DNA from: Magnetospirillum gryphiswaldense MSR-1 v2 | GTDB taxonomy: Bacteria; Pseudomonadota; Alphaproteobacteria; Rhodospirillales; Magnetospirillaceae | Reading direction: 5' to 3' | NCBI RefSeq assembly: GCF_000513295.1 | Contig: NC_023065.1 | Coordinates: 2,154,501 to 2,218,500, forward strand | DNA length: 64,000 nt | Shown: positions 1 through 7,453 of the stretch, piece after piece | Layout: every line of letters begins with the position of its first letter | Position numbering within the stretch: position 1 is the stretch's first letter | Notes under the pieces: model-generated | Databases searched by the model: none | What the model was told of the DNA's origin: nothing | The model's input: the letters and a program-made list of their open reading frames with translations, nothing else | Translations under genes and position numbers: made by a program

Positions 1-499
1 GCAGCACCACGTTGGGGACGTTGACGCCCTTGTGGTTGGACAATTCACCGCCGACGATCACCCGCGTCTCGGCGAAATCACCGCCGTGCTGCTCGACCCG
101 CAGCCGCAGCTTGCCGTCATCCAGCAGCAACTCGGTGCCCACGTTCATGGCGGCGAACACTTCCGGGTGCAAGAGCGGCGCGCGCACGCTAGTGCCCAGT
201 TCCGGTGACAGATCCAGGCGGAAGGTGGCGCCGGTCTCCAGCTTGATCTTGCCATCGGCGAACTTGCCGACCCGCAGCTTGGGGCCTTGCAGATCGGCCA
301 GCACGCCGATGGGACGTCCGATCTTTTGTTCCAGCGCGCGGATGGTGTCGTAGCGGGCCTGATGGTCGGCATGGCTGCCGTGGCTGAAATTCAGGCGGAA
401 AACGTCAGCCCCGGCCCGGAACAGGCTTTCAATGGCCTGCGGCGTCGACGACGCCGGGCCCAGGGTGGCGATGATCTTGGCTTTTCTTGTTCTACGCAT
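1..499 (-). CDS. pyk: Pyruvate kinase, N-terminal part (cut by window edge)
   Basis: Last step of glycolysis: phosphoenolpyruvate plus ADP to pyruvate plus ATP, in the cytoplasm. The reverse strand translates from an ATG at 499 into about 166 residues of the family's A domain and the start of the B domain. It shows the N-terminal TLGPASS strand, the RLNFSHG active-site segment (about residues 35-41) and DLQGPKLRVG at about 69-78. AAGGA lies about 7 bases upstream of the ATG. The C-terminal two thirds lie outside the window, so integrity cannot be judged. Confidence 0.93.
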   Translation of the reverse strand, partial: MRRTRKAKIIATLGPASSTPQAIESLFRAGADVFRLNFSHGSHADHQARYDTIRALEQKIGRPIGVLADLQGPKLRVGKFADGKIKLETGATFRLDLSPELGTSVRAPLLHPEVFAAMNVGTELLLDDGKLRLRVEQHGGDFAETRVIVGGELSNHKGVNVPNVVL

Positions 500-613
500 C
501 TTGGGTCCTTAGCAACCGAAGGCGGGATATTTTGTGGTGCGCACCATAGCAGACGGGCGCGCCGCCGCCTACCGCGCCTGGATGACGGTTTTCCACTGCC
601 CGAAGGTGTGGGG

Positions 614-1348
614 TCAGCTGCCGCGCTGGCTTTGCACCACGCGATAGCGCGCCACCACCCAGCCCAGATGGGCCTGCATGGCGACGGCGGCGGCATCGGC
701 ATCGCCGGCGGCGATGGCATCGGCGATGGCCCGATGATGGCCCAGGATGGTCTGATCATCCTCGGGCGTCGGGAACATTTCATAGCGGTGATAATCCAGC
801 ATCTGCTGCAAGATGCCGCGAAACACCCCCATCACATGCATGTAGACGGTGGAACCCGACGCTTTGGCCACCGCCAGATGAAAGCGGATGTCGTTTTCGG
901 TCTTGTGCTTGCCGGCATTGATGTCGGCCTCGGTCGCGGCCATCACCTCGGACAACTCGGCCAGATTGGCGGGGGTGGCGTTTTGTGCCGCCCGCCGAGC
1001 TGCCCACACTTCGATCTGTCCGCGGATCTCCGCCAGATCGGCCAGGGTCTCATGGTTGGCCTTGACCAGTTGGGCCAAGGACGCATCCATGCAGGCGGCA
1101 TTGGATACCACACGGGTGCCGCCGCCTTGGACCGCGTCCAACAGGCCTTGGGTCTTCAGGGTTTGCAGCGCCGCCCGCACCGACACGCGTGACACGCCCA
1201 TGTCCTCGGCCAGTTGACGTTCACCGGGGAGACGCTGCCCCACCGCCCATTCGCCGCTGGCGATACGGGCAAGAATGCGGTCGGCGACGCGGTCGGAAAC
1301 GCGGGTGCGGGGATCGGCCGGGACCGTATCTGAAGTGTCATTGGTCAT
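614..1348 (-). CDS. GntR-family transcriptional regulator, FadR/FCD type
   Basis: DNA-binding regulator of 244 residues. An N-terminal winged helix-turn-helix (about 17-80, with LPGERQLAEDMGVSRVSVRAA as the typical GntR helix) is followed by an all-helical FCD ligand domain. The FCD metal-site pattern is present: Asp and His in NDIRFHLA, His in GHHRAI and His in QAHL. I prefer the ATG at 1348; a longer reading from 1405 would run into the transporter gene upstream. It follows a transporter and an FAA-hydrolase on the same strand, so it may control that small catabolic operon. The effector is unknown. Confidence 0.88.
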   Translation of the reverse strand: MTNDTSDTVPADPRTRVSDRVADRILARIASGEWAVGQRLPGERQLAEDMGVSRVSVRAALQTLKTQGLLDAVQGGGTRVVSNAACMDASLAQLVKANHETLADLAEIRGQIEVWAARRAAQNATPANLAELSEVMAATEADINAGKHKTENDIRFHLAVAKASGSTVYMHVMGVFRGILQQMLDYHRYEMFPTPEDDQTILGHHRAIADAIAAGDADAAAVAMQAHLGWVVARYRVVQSQRGS

Positions 1349-1379
1349 GCCGGATGGTGAGCATAACCACCCGCCATCG

Positions 1380-2246
1380 TCAAGTGGGGTTCGCCTTGCG
1401 GGCAAGATGAATGCCTGCCAAAACCACCATGGCCCCGACCACCTGCACCATCCCCAGCGTCTCGGCGAACAGTACCCAGGCCATCAGCACCGCCACCACC
1501 GGCTGCAACAACAGCACCACCGCCCCGAACGACGCCGACACATGGGCCAGCCCCCAGGCGATCAACCCCTGGCCGGCGCATTGCGACACCAGGGCGAGGC
1601 CCAGCACCACCGCCCAGCCGCGCAAGGTGGTCGGCCACACGGTTTCGCCCAAGGCCAGGGCGGCAGCCAGGATGACCAGGGCGGCCACCGCCCCACCCAC
1701 CGCCATCAACAAGGGGGTCGGCAAATCTGCGCGGGCGCGGCCCACCGCCAGGATATAGCCGGCATAGAACAGCCCCGACAACAGCGACAAGCCATCACCA
1801 GCCAGCCGGTCCAGGGACAAATCCGGGGCACCGCCGACCAGGGCCAGGGCGCCGGTGAAGGCGACCAGCAAGGCCAGGGTGAAGCGGGCCGACGGGCGCT
1901 GGCGCCAGATCAGCCACAGGGCCAAAGCGACGAAGATGGGCGCCATGTTGGTGAACAAAGAGGCATTGGCGACGCTGGTCAGCATGATGCCCAGATGCCA
2001 GACGATCATGTCGCCAGCGAAGAACAATCCCGACAGCGCCATCACCCGCCATTGGCCGGGACTGGGCCGGCAGGCCGGCGCCCGATACATCAGCAGCAGA
2101 AACACCGGCACCGACCAGAACAGGCGATGAAAGCCGGTAGCCACCGGCCCCACGTCCGACAACCGCACGAAAATGGGGGCGAAGCCGATGGCCACCGCCC
2201 CCAGGATCAATGCCGCCAGACCGCGGCGGCCATTGCCGGCGATCAC
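1380..2246 (-). CDS. EamA/DMT-superfamily transporter
   Basis: Inner-membrane protein of 288 residues with about ten hydrophobic helices arranged as two EamA repeats. Examples are the first helix LAALILGAVAIGFAPIFVRL and the C-terminal helix near VQVVGAMVVLAGIHLARK. DMT members export or import small metabolites; the substrate cannot be told from sequence. Its ATG overlaps the stop of the FAA-hydrolase gene (ATGA at 2243-2246), indicating translational coupling. A GntR regulator follows. The operon order suggests transport linked to a small catabolic step. Confidence 0.9.
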   Translation of the reverse strand: MIAGNGRRGLAALILGAVAIGFAPIFVRLSDVGPVATGFHRLFWSVPVFLLLMYRAPACRPSPGQWRVMALSGLFFAGDMIVWHLGIMLTSVANASLFTNMAPIFVALALWLIWRQRPSARFTLALLVAFTGALALVGGAPDLSLDRLAGDGLSLLSGLFYAGYILAVGRARADLPTPLLMAVGGAVAALVILAAALALGETVWPTTLRGWAVVLGLALVSQCAGQGLIAWGLAHVSASFGAVVLLLQPVVAVLMAWVLFAETLGMVQVVGAMVVLAGIHLARKANPT

Positions 2247-3061
2247 CTCACCACGACCCGCTGGCTGCCCAATCCGTCGACGCCCGCCGCCATGACGTCG
2301 CCCGGTTGCAGGAACAGGCCACGGCCCATTCCGACCCCGGCGGGGGTGCCGGTCAGGATGACGTCGCCCGCCGCCAACGCCATGAAGTGCGACAGATGGG
2401 CGATGATCTCGGCGACGCCGAACACCATGTCAGCGGTGCGGCCATCTTGCTGACGGATGCCGTTGATTTCGGTCCACAGCCCCAAGGCTTGCGGGTCGGG
2501 CACCTGGGCGGCGGGCACCAGATACGGCCCCAGCGGGCAGAATCCCGGCCCCGACTTGCCCTTGATCCACTGGCCGCCCCGATCCATCTGCCAGTCGCGG
2601 GCGGAAACGTCGTTGGCGGTCATGTAGCCGGCCACATGGGACAGCGCCTGATCCACCCCCACCTGCCAGACCGGGCGCCCGATCAGCACCGCCAGTTCCA
2701 CTTCCCAATCCAGCTTTTGCGTCCCGGCGGGAAAGGCCAGATCGTCGAACGGACCGGCCAACGCCCCGGTATGCTTGGAAAACACCACCGGTTCCGCCGG
2801 CGGGGCCAGACCGATCTCGGCGGCGTGGTCGTGATAATTGAGACCGATGCACAGGATATTGCCGATACCGGCCACCGGCACGCCCAGGCGCGGGCGACCG
2901 GGCACCACCGGCAAGGCCGCCGCGTCCACACCGGCCAGGGCGGCGAAATCCACGTCGGCACAGATATCGGCACAGTGGCCGGACAGATCGCGGACGACAC
3001 CGTCCGCATCCACCAGACCGGGCTTTTCCGCCCCCTTGTCGCCCCAGCGCACCAGTCTCAT
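2243..3061 (-). CDS. Fumarylacetoacetate hydrolase family protein
   Basis: Cytoplasmic metal-dependent hydrolase, isomerase or decarboxylase of the FAH superfamily, 272 residues. It begins MRLVRWGDKGAEKPGL, as usual for the family, and contains GLNYHDHAAEIG, the metal-ligand strand DWEVELAVLIG and the C-terminal VILTGTPAGVG motif. Relatives act on acylpyruvates or 2-keto-3-deoxy acids; the substrate here is unknown. The ATG at 3061 overlaps the stop of the GGDEF/EAL gene (ATGA), so 3061 is preferred over the ATG at 3073. The transporter gene downstream is coupled in the same way. Confidence 0.9.
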   Translation of the reverse strand: MRLVRWGDKGAEKPGLVDADGVVRDLSGHCADICADVDFAALAGVDAAALPVVPGRPRLGVPVAGIGNILCIGLNYHDHAAEIGLAPPAEPVVFSKHTGALAGPFDDLAFPAGTQKLDWEVELAVLIGRPVWQVGVDQALSHVAGYMTANDVSARDWQMDRGGQWIKGKSGPGFCPLGPYLVPAAQVPDPQALGLWTEINGIRQQDGRTADMVFGVAEIIAHLSHFMALAAGDVILTGTPAGVGMGRGLFLQPGDVMAAGVDGLGSQRVVVR

Positions 3062-5544
3062 GGATTGCCCCATGGACCCAAGGCGGCGGGCGAACGCTTA
3101 AGGTCGAGAAACTCGGTCATTTCAGTCCCCGGCAAGGGTTTGGACAGCAAGAAGCCCTGGACCTTGTCGCAGCCGAAGCCGGTGAGGAAATCCAGTTGCG
3201 CCTTGTTCTCGATCCCCGGAGCCACCACGGTCATGTGCAGGCCACGGGCCAGGGCGACGATGGCGGTGACGATCTCGGATTCGTCCTCGGAACTGGACAG
3301 GTTGCGGACGAAGCTTTGCGCCACCTTCAAGATGGTCACCGGCAAGCGGCGCAGGAAGGCGAAGGACGAATAGCCCGAGCCGAATTCGTCGATGGCCAAC
3401 CCCACCCCCAGGGCGGCGAAGCGGGCGAACAGCGCCGAGGGGTCAAAAGCCTTGTCGATGACACAGGTTTCCATCACCTCGAGAACCAGGGCCTGGGGCG
3501 GCAATTGCGACACCTCCAAGGCGGCGGCGACCATTTCGATCAGATCGGGCTGGCGCAACTGGCGTGGCGACAGGTTGATGTGCAGGCGCAAATCCACGTG
3601 GCCGGCATCACGCCAAAGCTTGGCCTGACGGCAGGCCTGGTCGAACACCCAGCGTCCGATGGGAACGATCATGCCGGTTTCCTCGGCCAAGGCCAGGAAT
3701 TGGTTGGGGGCAACCACCCCCACTTCCGGATGACGCCAGCGCAGCAAGGCCTCGACCGCCACCGCACGACCGCTCTTGACGTCGAAGATAGGCTGGTAAT
3801 GCAACAGGAACTGGCCCTGATCGACGGCACCGCGCAGGGCGTTTTCCAGCGCCAAACGCTCGAACGCCTCGGCGTTGACCGCCTCGGAATGGAACTGGCA
3901 GGAATTGCGGCCCAGATGCTTGGCCCGATACATGGCGGCATCGGCCAGCTTCAGCAAGGTCTGCGGATCGCCGGCATCTGTCGGGTAAAGCGATACGCCG
4001 ATGGAGGAACTGATATGCGCCTCGCCGCCGGTCAAGGCGACCGGCTCTTGCAGCAGGCGCAACACCTTGTGCCCGACCACCGCCGCGTCACGGGGGTCTT
4101 GGACGTCTTCCAAGATGATGGTGAATTCGTCGCCCGACAGCCGCGCCACCGTGTCACCCTGGCGGATGCACGACGACAGCCGCTCGGCCACCTGCTGCAA
4201 CAGCATGTCGCCGGCCAGATGGCCCATGGTGTCGTTGACCTGCTTGAACCGGTCCAGGTCGATGAACAGCAGCGCCACCAGATTATGATTGCGCGAAGCT
4301 CGGGCGATGGCTCGGGTCAGACGTTCCTGGAACAAGGTGCGATTGGGCAGCCGGGTCAGCGGATCGTGGTTGGCGGCATAGGACAGCCGTTCCTCCACCT
4401 GCTTGCGCGAGGTGATGTCGCTGATGACGGCGACGAAATTCTGCACCTTGCCGTCGGTATCGCGGACCACGGCGATATTTTGCCAGCCGGCGAACATTTC
4501 GCCGTCCTTGCGGCGATCCCAGATTTCGCCTTGCCACTTGCCGTCGCGCAGCAAGACGGCCCACAACTGGATAAAAAAATCGTGGTCGTGCCGTCCCGAG
4601 GCCAACAAGCTGGGATTACGGCCCAGCACTTCATCGGCGGCATAACCGGTGATGCGGGTGAAGGCCGGATTGACATGAATGATCCGATTTTCGGCGTCGG
4701 TGACGAACAGGCCGTCGCCGGAATTCTCGAACACCGTCGCCGCCAGACGCATATTGTCTTCCAGGCGCTTTCTCTCGGTGATGTCCTCGACCACGGTAAC
4801 GGTAAAGGGCTGCTGGCCATCGGCCTCGCGCATCACCGTGCAGGTCAGCTTGGCCCAGATGATGCGTCCGTCCTTGGCGACATAGCGCTTGGTCAGTTGA
4901 AAGCCATCGCGGCTGCCGTCCAGCACCTCGGCCCGCAGCGTGTCATTCAAGCCGATATCGTCGGGATAGGTGATGGCGCGGAACTTTTCCCCGCGCAACT
5001 CAGCATCGCCATAGCCGACCATGGACAAAAAGGCGGGATTGGCCTCGACCATACGGCCATGGGCGTCGGCCAGCACCACGCCCAGGCCCGCATTGGCGAA
5101 AAGCGCGCGGAATCGCCCTTCCGACCGCTTCAGCGCGCTGGCCGCATGGGACCGCTCGATGGCATAGAAAATGGCCCGGCGCACCAGATTGCCGTCGCCT
5201 TGACCCTTGACCAGATAATCCTGGGCGCCTTGGCGCAGGGCCTGAAGCGCCAGAGCCTCATCGTTGGTGCCGGTCAGCACCACCACCGGCACCAAAGGAT
5301 GGGCGGCGCGCAGGCGGTCCAGGGTATCCATGCCGAAGGAGTCGGGCAAGGACAGGTCCAGCAGCACCACGTCGATGATGTTGGTATCAAGAAGACCAAG
5401 CGCCGCCGACAGCAATTCCGCCTTCAGGACGCGAAAGGGCGAGGTAATGTCTTCAAGCAGATAAAGCTCGACCAGCCGGGCGTCGCCTGGATTATCCTCG
5501 ACCACCAGGACGGTACAGCCGGAGCGTTGGCCTCCCGGCTCCAT
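3058..5544 (-). CDS. REC-PAS-PAS-GGDEF-EAL signalling protein with degenerate EAL
   Basis: Cyclic-di-GMP signalling protein of 828 residues, no membrane segments. Domains in order: receiver (about 10-130, phosphoacceptor Asp in VVLLDLSLPDS), PAS (about 140-260), PAS (about 270-385), GGDEF (about 400-550, motif RLSGDEFTI) and EAL (about 570-815). The diguanylate cyclase site looks usable, since SGDEF is a tolerated variant. The EAL domain keeps the EALLRW signature but reads IDEFGSGYSS where IDDFGTGYSS is usual, LKVAQSF for LKIDRSF, and APGIEN for AEGVET, so phosphodiesterase activity is doubtful. A CheY-like gene 6 bases upstream is its likely operon partner. Confidence 0.93.
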   Translation of the reverse strand: MEPGGQRSGCTVLVVEDNPGDARLVELYLLEDITSPFRVLKAELLSAALGLLDTNIIDVVLLDLSLPDSFGMDTLDRLRAAHPLVPVVVLTGTNDEALALQALRQGAQDYLVKGQGDGNLVRRAIFYAIERSHAASALKRSEGRFRALFANAGLGVVLADAHGRMVEANPAFLSMVGYGDAELRGEKFRAITYPDDIGLNDTLRAEVLDGSRDGFQLTKRYVAKDGRIIWAKLTCTVMREADGQQPFTVTVVEDITERKRLEDNMRLAATVFENSGDGLFVTDAENRIIHVNPAFTRITGYAADEVLGRNPSLLASGRHDHDFFIQLWAVLLRDGKWQGEIWDRRKDGEMFAGWQNIAVVRDTDGKVQNFVAVISDITSRKQVEERLSYAANHDPLTRLPNRTLFQERLTRAIARASRNHNLVALLFIDLDRFKQVNDTMGHLAGDMLLQQVAERLSSCIRQGDTVARLSGDEFTIILEDVQDPRDAAVVGHKVLRLLQEPVALTGGEAHISSSIGVSLYPTDAGDPQTLLKLADAAMYRAKHLGRNSCQFHSEAVNAEAFERLALENALRGAVDQGQFLLHYQPIFDVKSGRAVAVEALLRWRHPEVGVVAPNQFLALAEETGMIVPIGRWVFDQACRQAKLWRDAGHVDLRLHINLSPRQLRQPDLIEMVAAALEVSQLPPQALVLEVMETCVIDKAFDPSALFARFAALGVGLAIDEFGSGYSSFAFLRRLPVTILKVAQSFVRNLSSSEDESEIVTAIVALARGLHMTVVAPGIENKAQLDFLTGFGCDKVQGFLLSKPLPGTEMTEFLDLKRSPAALGPWGNP

Positions 5545-5550
5545 GACGGC

Positions 5551-5997
5551 TCAGCGCGGCGGCAGGGTGACGACCGAACACCAATACTCCTCAATGGAGC
5601 GCACCACCGAGATGAAGCGGTCCAGATCGACCGGCTTGGTGATGTAGCAATTGGCGTGCAGATCGTAGGTGCGCATGATGTCCTGTTCCGCCTGCGAGGT
5701 GGTCAGCACCACCACCGGAATGCGGCGCAGGTTGGGATCGGCCTTCATCTCGGCCAGAACCTGCCGGCCATCCTTGCGCGGCAGGTTGAGGTCAAGCAGC
5801 ACCAGATTGGGCACCGGAGCCTCGGCGAACGGACCTTCGCGGCGCAGATAGGTCATCGCCTCGACACCGTCGACCACGACCTTGAGTCGGCTGGACATGC
5901 GGCCTTCCTTCAAGGCCTCCTGCGCCAGACGGGCGTCACCGGGATTGTCCTCGACCAGGAGGATGTCAAAGGTGTCGGGGGCGGTACGCAGGCTCAC
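5551..5997 (-). CDS. CheY-like response regulator (Rcp1-type)
   Basis: Single receiver domain of 148 residues with no output domain. It begins [15 protein letters not shown], carries the phosphoacceptor Asp in [13 protein letters not shown], and has the switch Thr and Lys in VVVLTTS and YITKPVD. The long loop before the Asp resembles receivers that pair with phytochromes or complex kinases (Rcp1 group). GTG start with AAGGAG about 9 bases upstream. It precedes the REC-PAS-GGDEF-EAL gene by 6 bases, so both are probably co-transcribed and may share a phosphorelay. No histidine kinase is adjacent. Confidence 0.92.
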   Translation of the reverse strand: MSLRTAPDTFDILLVEDNPGDARLAQEALKEGRMSSRLKVVVDGVEAMTYLRREGPFAEAPVPNLVLLDLNLPRKDGRQVLAEMKADPNLRRIPVVVLTTSQAEQDIMRTYDLHANCYITKPVDLDRFISVVRSIEEYWCSVVTLPPR

Positions 5998-6040
5998 GCA
6001 AAGGCTCCTTCAAGGTGCCGGTTTGGGCAATAACAACAGC

Positions 6041-6068
6041 ACTATAAAGGCCTTCTGTAAACTTGCAA
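6041..6068 (-). promoter_or_regulatory. Candidate sigma70-type promoter for the receiver/GGDEF operon
   Basis: Reading the minus strand, TTGCAA (6063-6068) and TATAGT (6041-6046) are separated by 16 bases and lie about 45 bases upstream of the GTG start at 5997. Spacing and hexamers fit a housekeeping promoter. Prediction from sequence only. Confidence 0.45.
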
Positions 6069-6099
6069 ATGTCCAACACCAAAAATGGCACCGCCGCGC

Positions 6100-6822
6100 T
6101 TAAACGTTCTCCCATCCTTCATGGCAATAATCCACCAGCACCGCCAGATCGGCGATGGCCACATTCTGGCCGTCCACCACTACGCCACGCCCTTTCAACT
6201 GGGCGAAAGCCCGCGACAGGGTTTCCGGGCGCACGCCGACACGGGCGGCGATCAGGCCTTTGTTGTGGGGCAGCCGCACGATCACCGCGCCGCGCCGCCT
6301 TGCCGTCAACCCCAGCAGGTAAAGCGCCAAACGCTGGCTGGCGGATTTCAGCTTCAAATCCTTGATTTCGCGCACCAGCAGACGGAAATGCCGGGCCAGC
6401 GACCCCAACATGGCCAAGGCCAGATCGGGGCTGGCGCGCAAATCGTCCAACAGCGCCTGACGCGGCAGTTCCAATACCCGTGCCGGAGCAAGCGCGGTGG
6501 CCGCGATCAGATAAGGCTTGCCGGTCAACACGGCGGCGGCGACGAAGGCTTCGCCCGCATCCAGGATTTCCACCACCGTGTCGTCGCCCAGATCTTCGAC
6601 CTTGCCCGACAGGCCGATCTGACCTTCCAGCAACACATAAAGTGCCTTGGCTTCATCGCCTTGAGAAAACAGCACCGTCCCCCGGGGCAGCCGGACCACT
6701 CGCGCCACTTGGGCCATGCGGGTCAAGGTGGGGGCGTCGATACCGGCGAACATGGGCACCCGGGCCAGGATGTCCACATCCTCGCCCCGCAACCCTTCGG
6801 CCATTTGGATCATCGTCGTCAT
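6100..6822 (-). CDS. Crp/Fnr-family transcriptional regulator
   Basis: Regulator of 240 residues. A cyclic-nucleotide-binding-like beta-barrel (about 15-130, with LPRGTVLFSQGDEAKALYVL) leads through a long dimerisation helix to a winged helix-turn-helix (about 155-230, NKGLIAARVGVRPETLSRAF). It lacks the four-cysteine cluster of oxygen-sensing Fnr. The overall look is closer to the DNR/NnrR/HcpR group of nitrogen-oxide-linked sensors, but the ligand is not proven. I chose the ATG at 6822, preceded by GGGGG, over the GTG at 6858. It is divergent from a DsrC-like gene with three Crp/Fnr-type boxes between. Confidence 0.88.
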   Translation of the reverse strand: MTTMIQMAEGLRGEDVDILARVPMFAGIDAPTLTRMAQVARVVRLPRGTVLFSQGDEAKALYVLLEGQIGLSGKVEDLGDDTVVEILDAGEAFVAAAVLTGKPYLIAATALAPARVLELPRQALLDDLRASPDLALAMLGSLARHFRLLVREIKDLKLKSASQRLALYLLGLTARRRGAVIVRLPHNKGLIAARVGVRPETLSRAFAQLKGRGVVVDGQNVAIADLAVLVDYCHEGWENV

Positions 6823-6890
6823 CACGGCCCCCAGATCGGCGAGTTTCGACCACTGCACCTGAACGGCGACGAAATTGGTTTGATCCCGGT

Positions 6891-6941
6891 CAAGAAAAAA
6901 TAAGACCGGGTCCGAAGTGAGGGGGAGTTCGGACCCGGTCT
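6891..6941 (-). terminator. Rho-independent terminator on the minus strand
   Basis: A perfect 14-base inverted repeat (arms 6903-6916 and 6928-6941, 11-base loop) is followed on the minus strand by TTATTTTTTC. It lies upstream of the Crp/Fnr gene, so it would stop minus-strand transcripts arriving from the FAD-oxidase gene through the DsrC-like gene, or attenuate the regulator's own leader if its promoter lies further upstream. Confidence 0.75.
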
Positions 6942-7008
6942 ACCCGGCACGTTCGGCATGAGCGTCATTGGGTATGGAGCATCATCTGCATTTCAGCGTT
7001 ATTGCTCT

Positions 7009-7022
7009 TTGACTTCCGTCAA
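7009..7022. promoter_or_regulatory. Crp/Fnr-type operator, box 1
   Basis: Perfect palindrome TTGAC-TTCC-GTCAA between the divergent Crp/Fnr regulator and DsrC-like genes. The half-site TTGAC differs from the Fnr half-site TTGAT and matches what is described for HcpR/NNR-like members of the family. Confidence 0.7.
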
Positions 7023-7053
7023 CAGGACAGCCGAAATACCCATCGCAGCGTTA

Positions 7054-7067
7054 TTGACATCAGTCAA
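7054..7067. promoter_or_regulatory. Crp/Fnr-type operator, box 2
   Basis: Perfect palindrome TTGAC-ATCA-GTCAA, centred 45 bases from box 1 and 23 bases from box 3, in the same divergent intergenic region. Confidence 0.7.
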
Positions 7068-7076
7068 ATCCGGCAC

Positions 7077-7090
7077 TTGACCACAGTCAA
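7077..7090. promoter_or_regulatory. Crp/Fnr-type operator, box 3
   Basis: Perfect palindrome TTGAC-CACA-GTCAA. Its centre is about two helical turns from box 2, so both could be occupied on the same DNA face. It is the box nearest the DsrC-like gene. Confidence 0.7.
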
Positions 7091-7147
7091 TCACATAATG
7101 CTAATAAACAGAGCACCATGGAGCAAACATCAGCGGGGCGGCAGACC

Positions 7148-7453
7148 ATGACCGAGGTGGATACGGAAGGCTATCTGATCGATCCCAGCGCCTGGGACGA
7201 GGATTTCGCCCAACAGGCGGCGCTGGCCGAGGGCATCAGCTTGACCGATGACCATTGGCGGGTCATCCGCTTCATGCGCCAATGGCTGGACGAGCATCAG
7301 GTCGCCCCCGACGCCCGCCACGTGATGAAGCACCTGACGCAAGCCACCGGGGCCGGACGCAACCGTTTGTTCGAGCTGTTTCCCTATGGCTATGTGCAGC
7401 AGGCCTGCAAGATCGCCGGCATGAAGCGCCCGCGGGCGTGGAGCACGGGCTAG
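7148..7453 (+). CDS. DsrC/TusE-family protein lacking the C-terminal catalytic cysteine
   Basis: Small sulfur-carrier-fold protein, 101 residues. The family pattern is clear: GYLIDPSAWDEDFA, EGISLTDDHWRVI, RFLF-type helix and the C-terminal arm GYVQQACKIAG. True DsrC has two arm cysteines; TusE keeps the penultimate one. Here the upstream cysteine (Cys87) is kept, but the position eleven residues later is Trp98 and the tail ends WSTG. Ordinary DsrC trisulfide or TusE relay chemistry is therefore unlikely, and a regulatory or single-cysteine role is possible. An ATG at 7118 would add ten residues, but 7148 fits the family and has a GGGGCGG upstream. The 3' end overlaps the convergent FAD-oxidase gene by 4 bases. 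Confidence 0.85.
   Translation: MTEVDTEGYLIDPSAWDEDFAQQAALAEGISLTDDHWRVIRFMRQWLDEHQVAPDARHVMKHLTQATGAGRNRLFELFPYGYVQQACKIAGMKRPRAWSTG

Noticed and set aside
4120-4150. SGDEF in place of GGDEF as evidence of an inactive cyclase
   Set aside because: Ser at the first position is a tolerated variant in active diguanylate cyclases, so only the EAL half is called degenerate.
3196-6033. 945-residue plus-strand open frame
   Set aside because: Lies opposite the REC-PAS-GGDEF-EAL and CheY-like genes, which show clear conserved motifs; the plus frame is rich in Gln/His/Gly as expected of a mirror frame.
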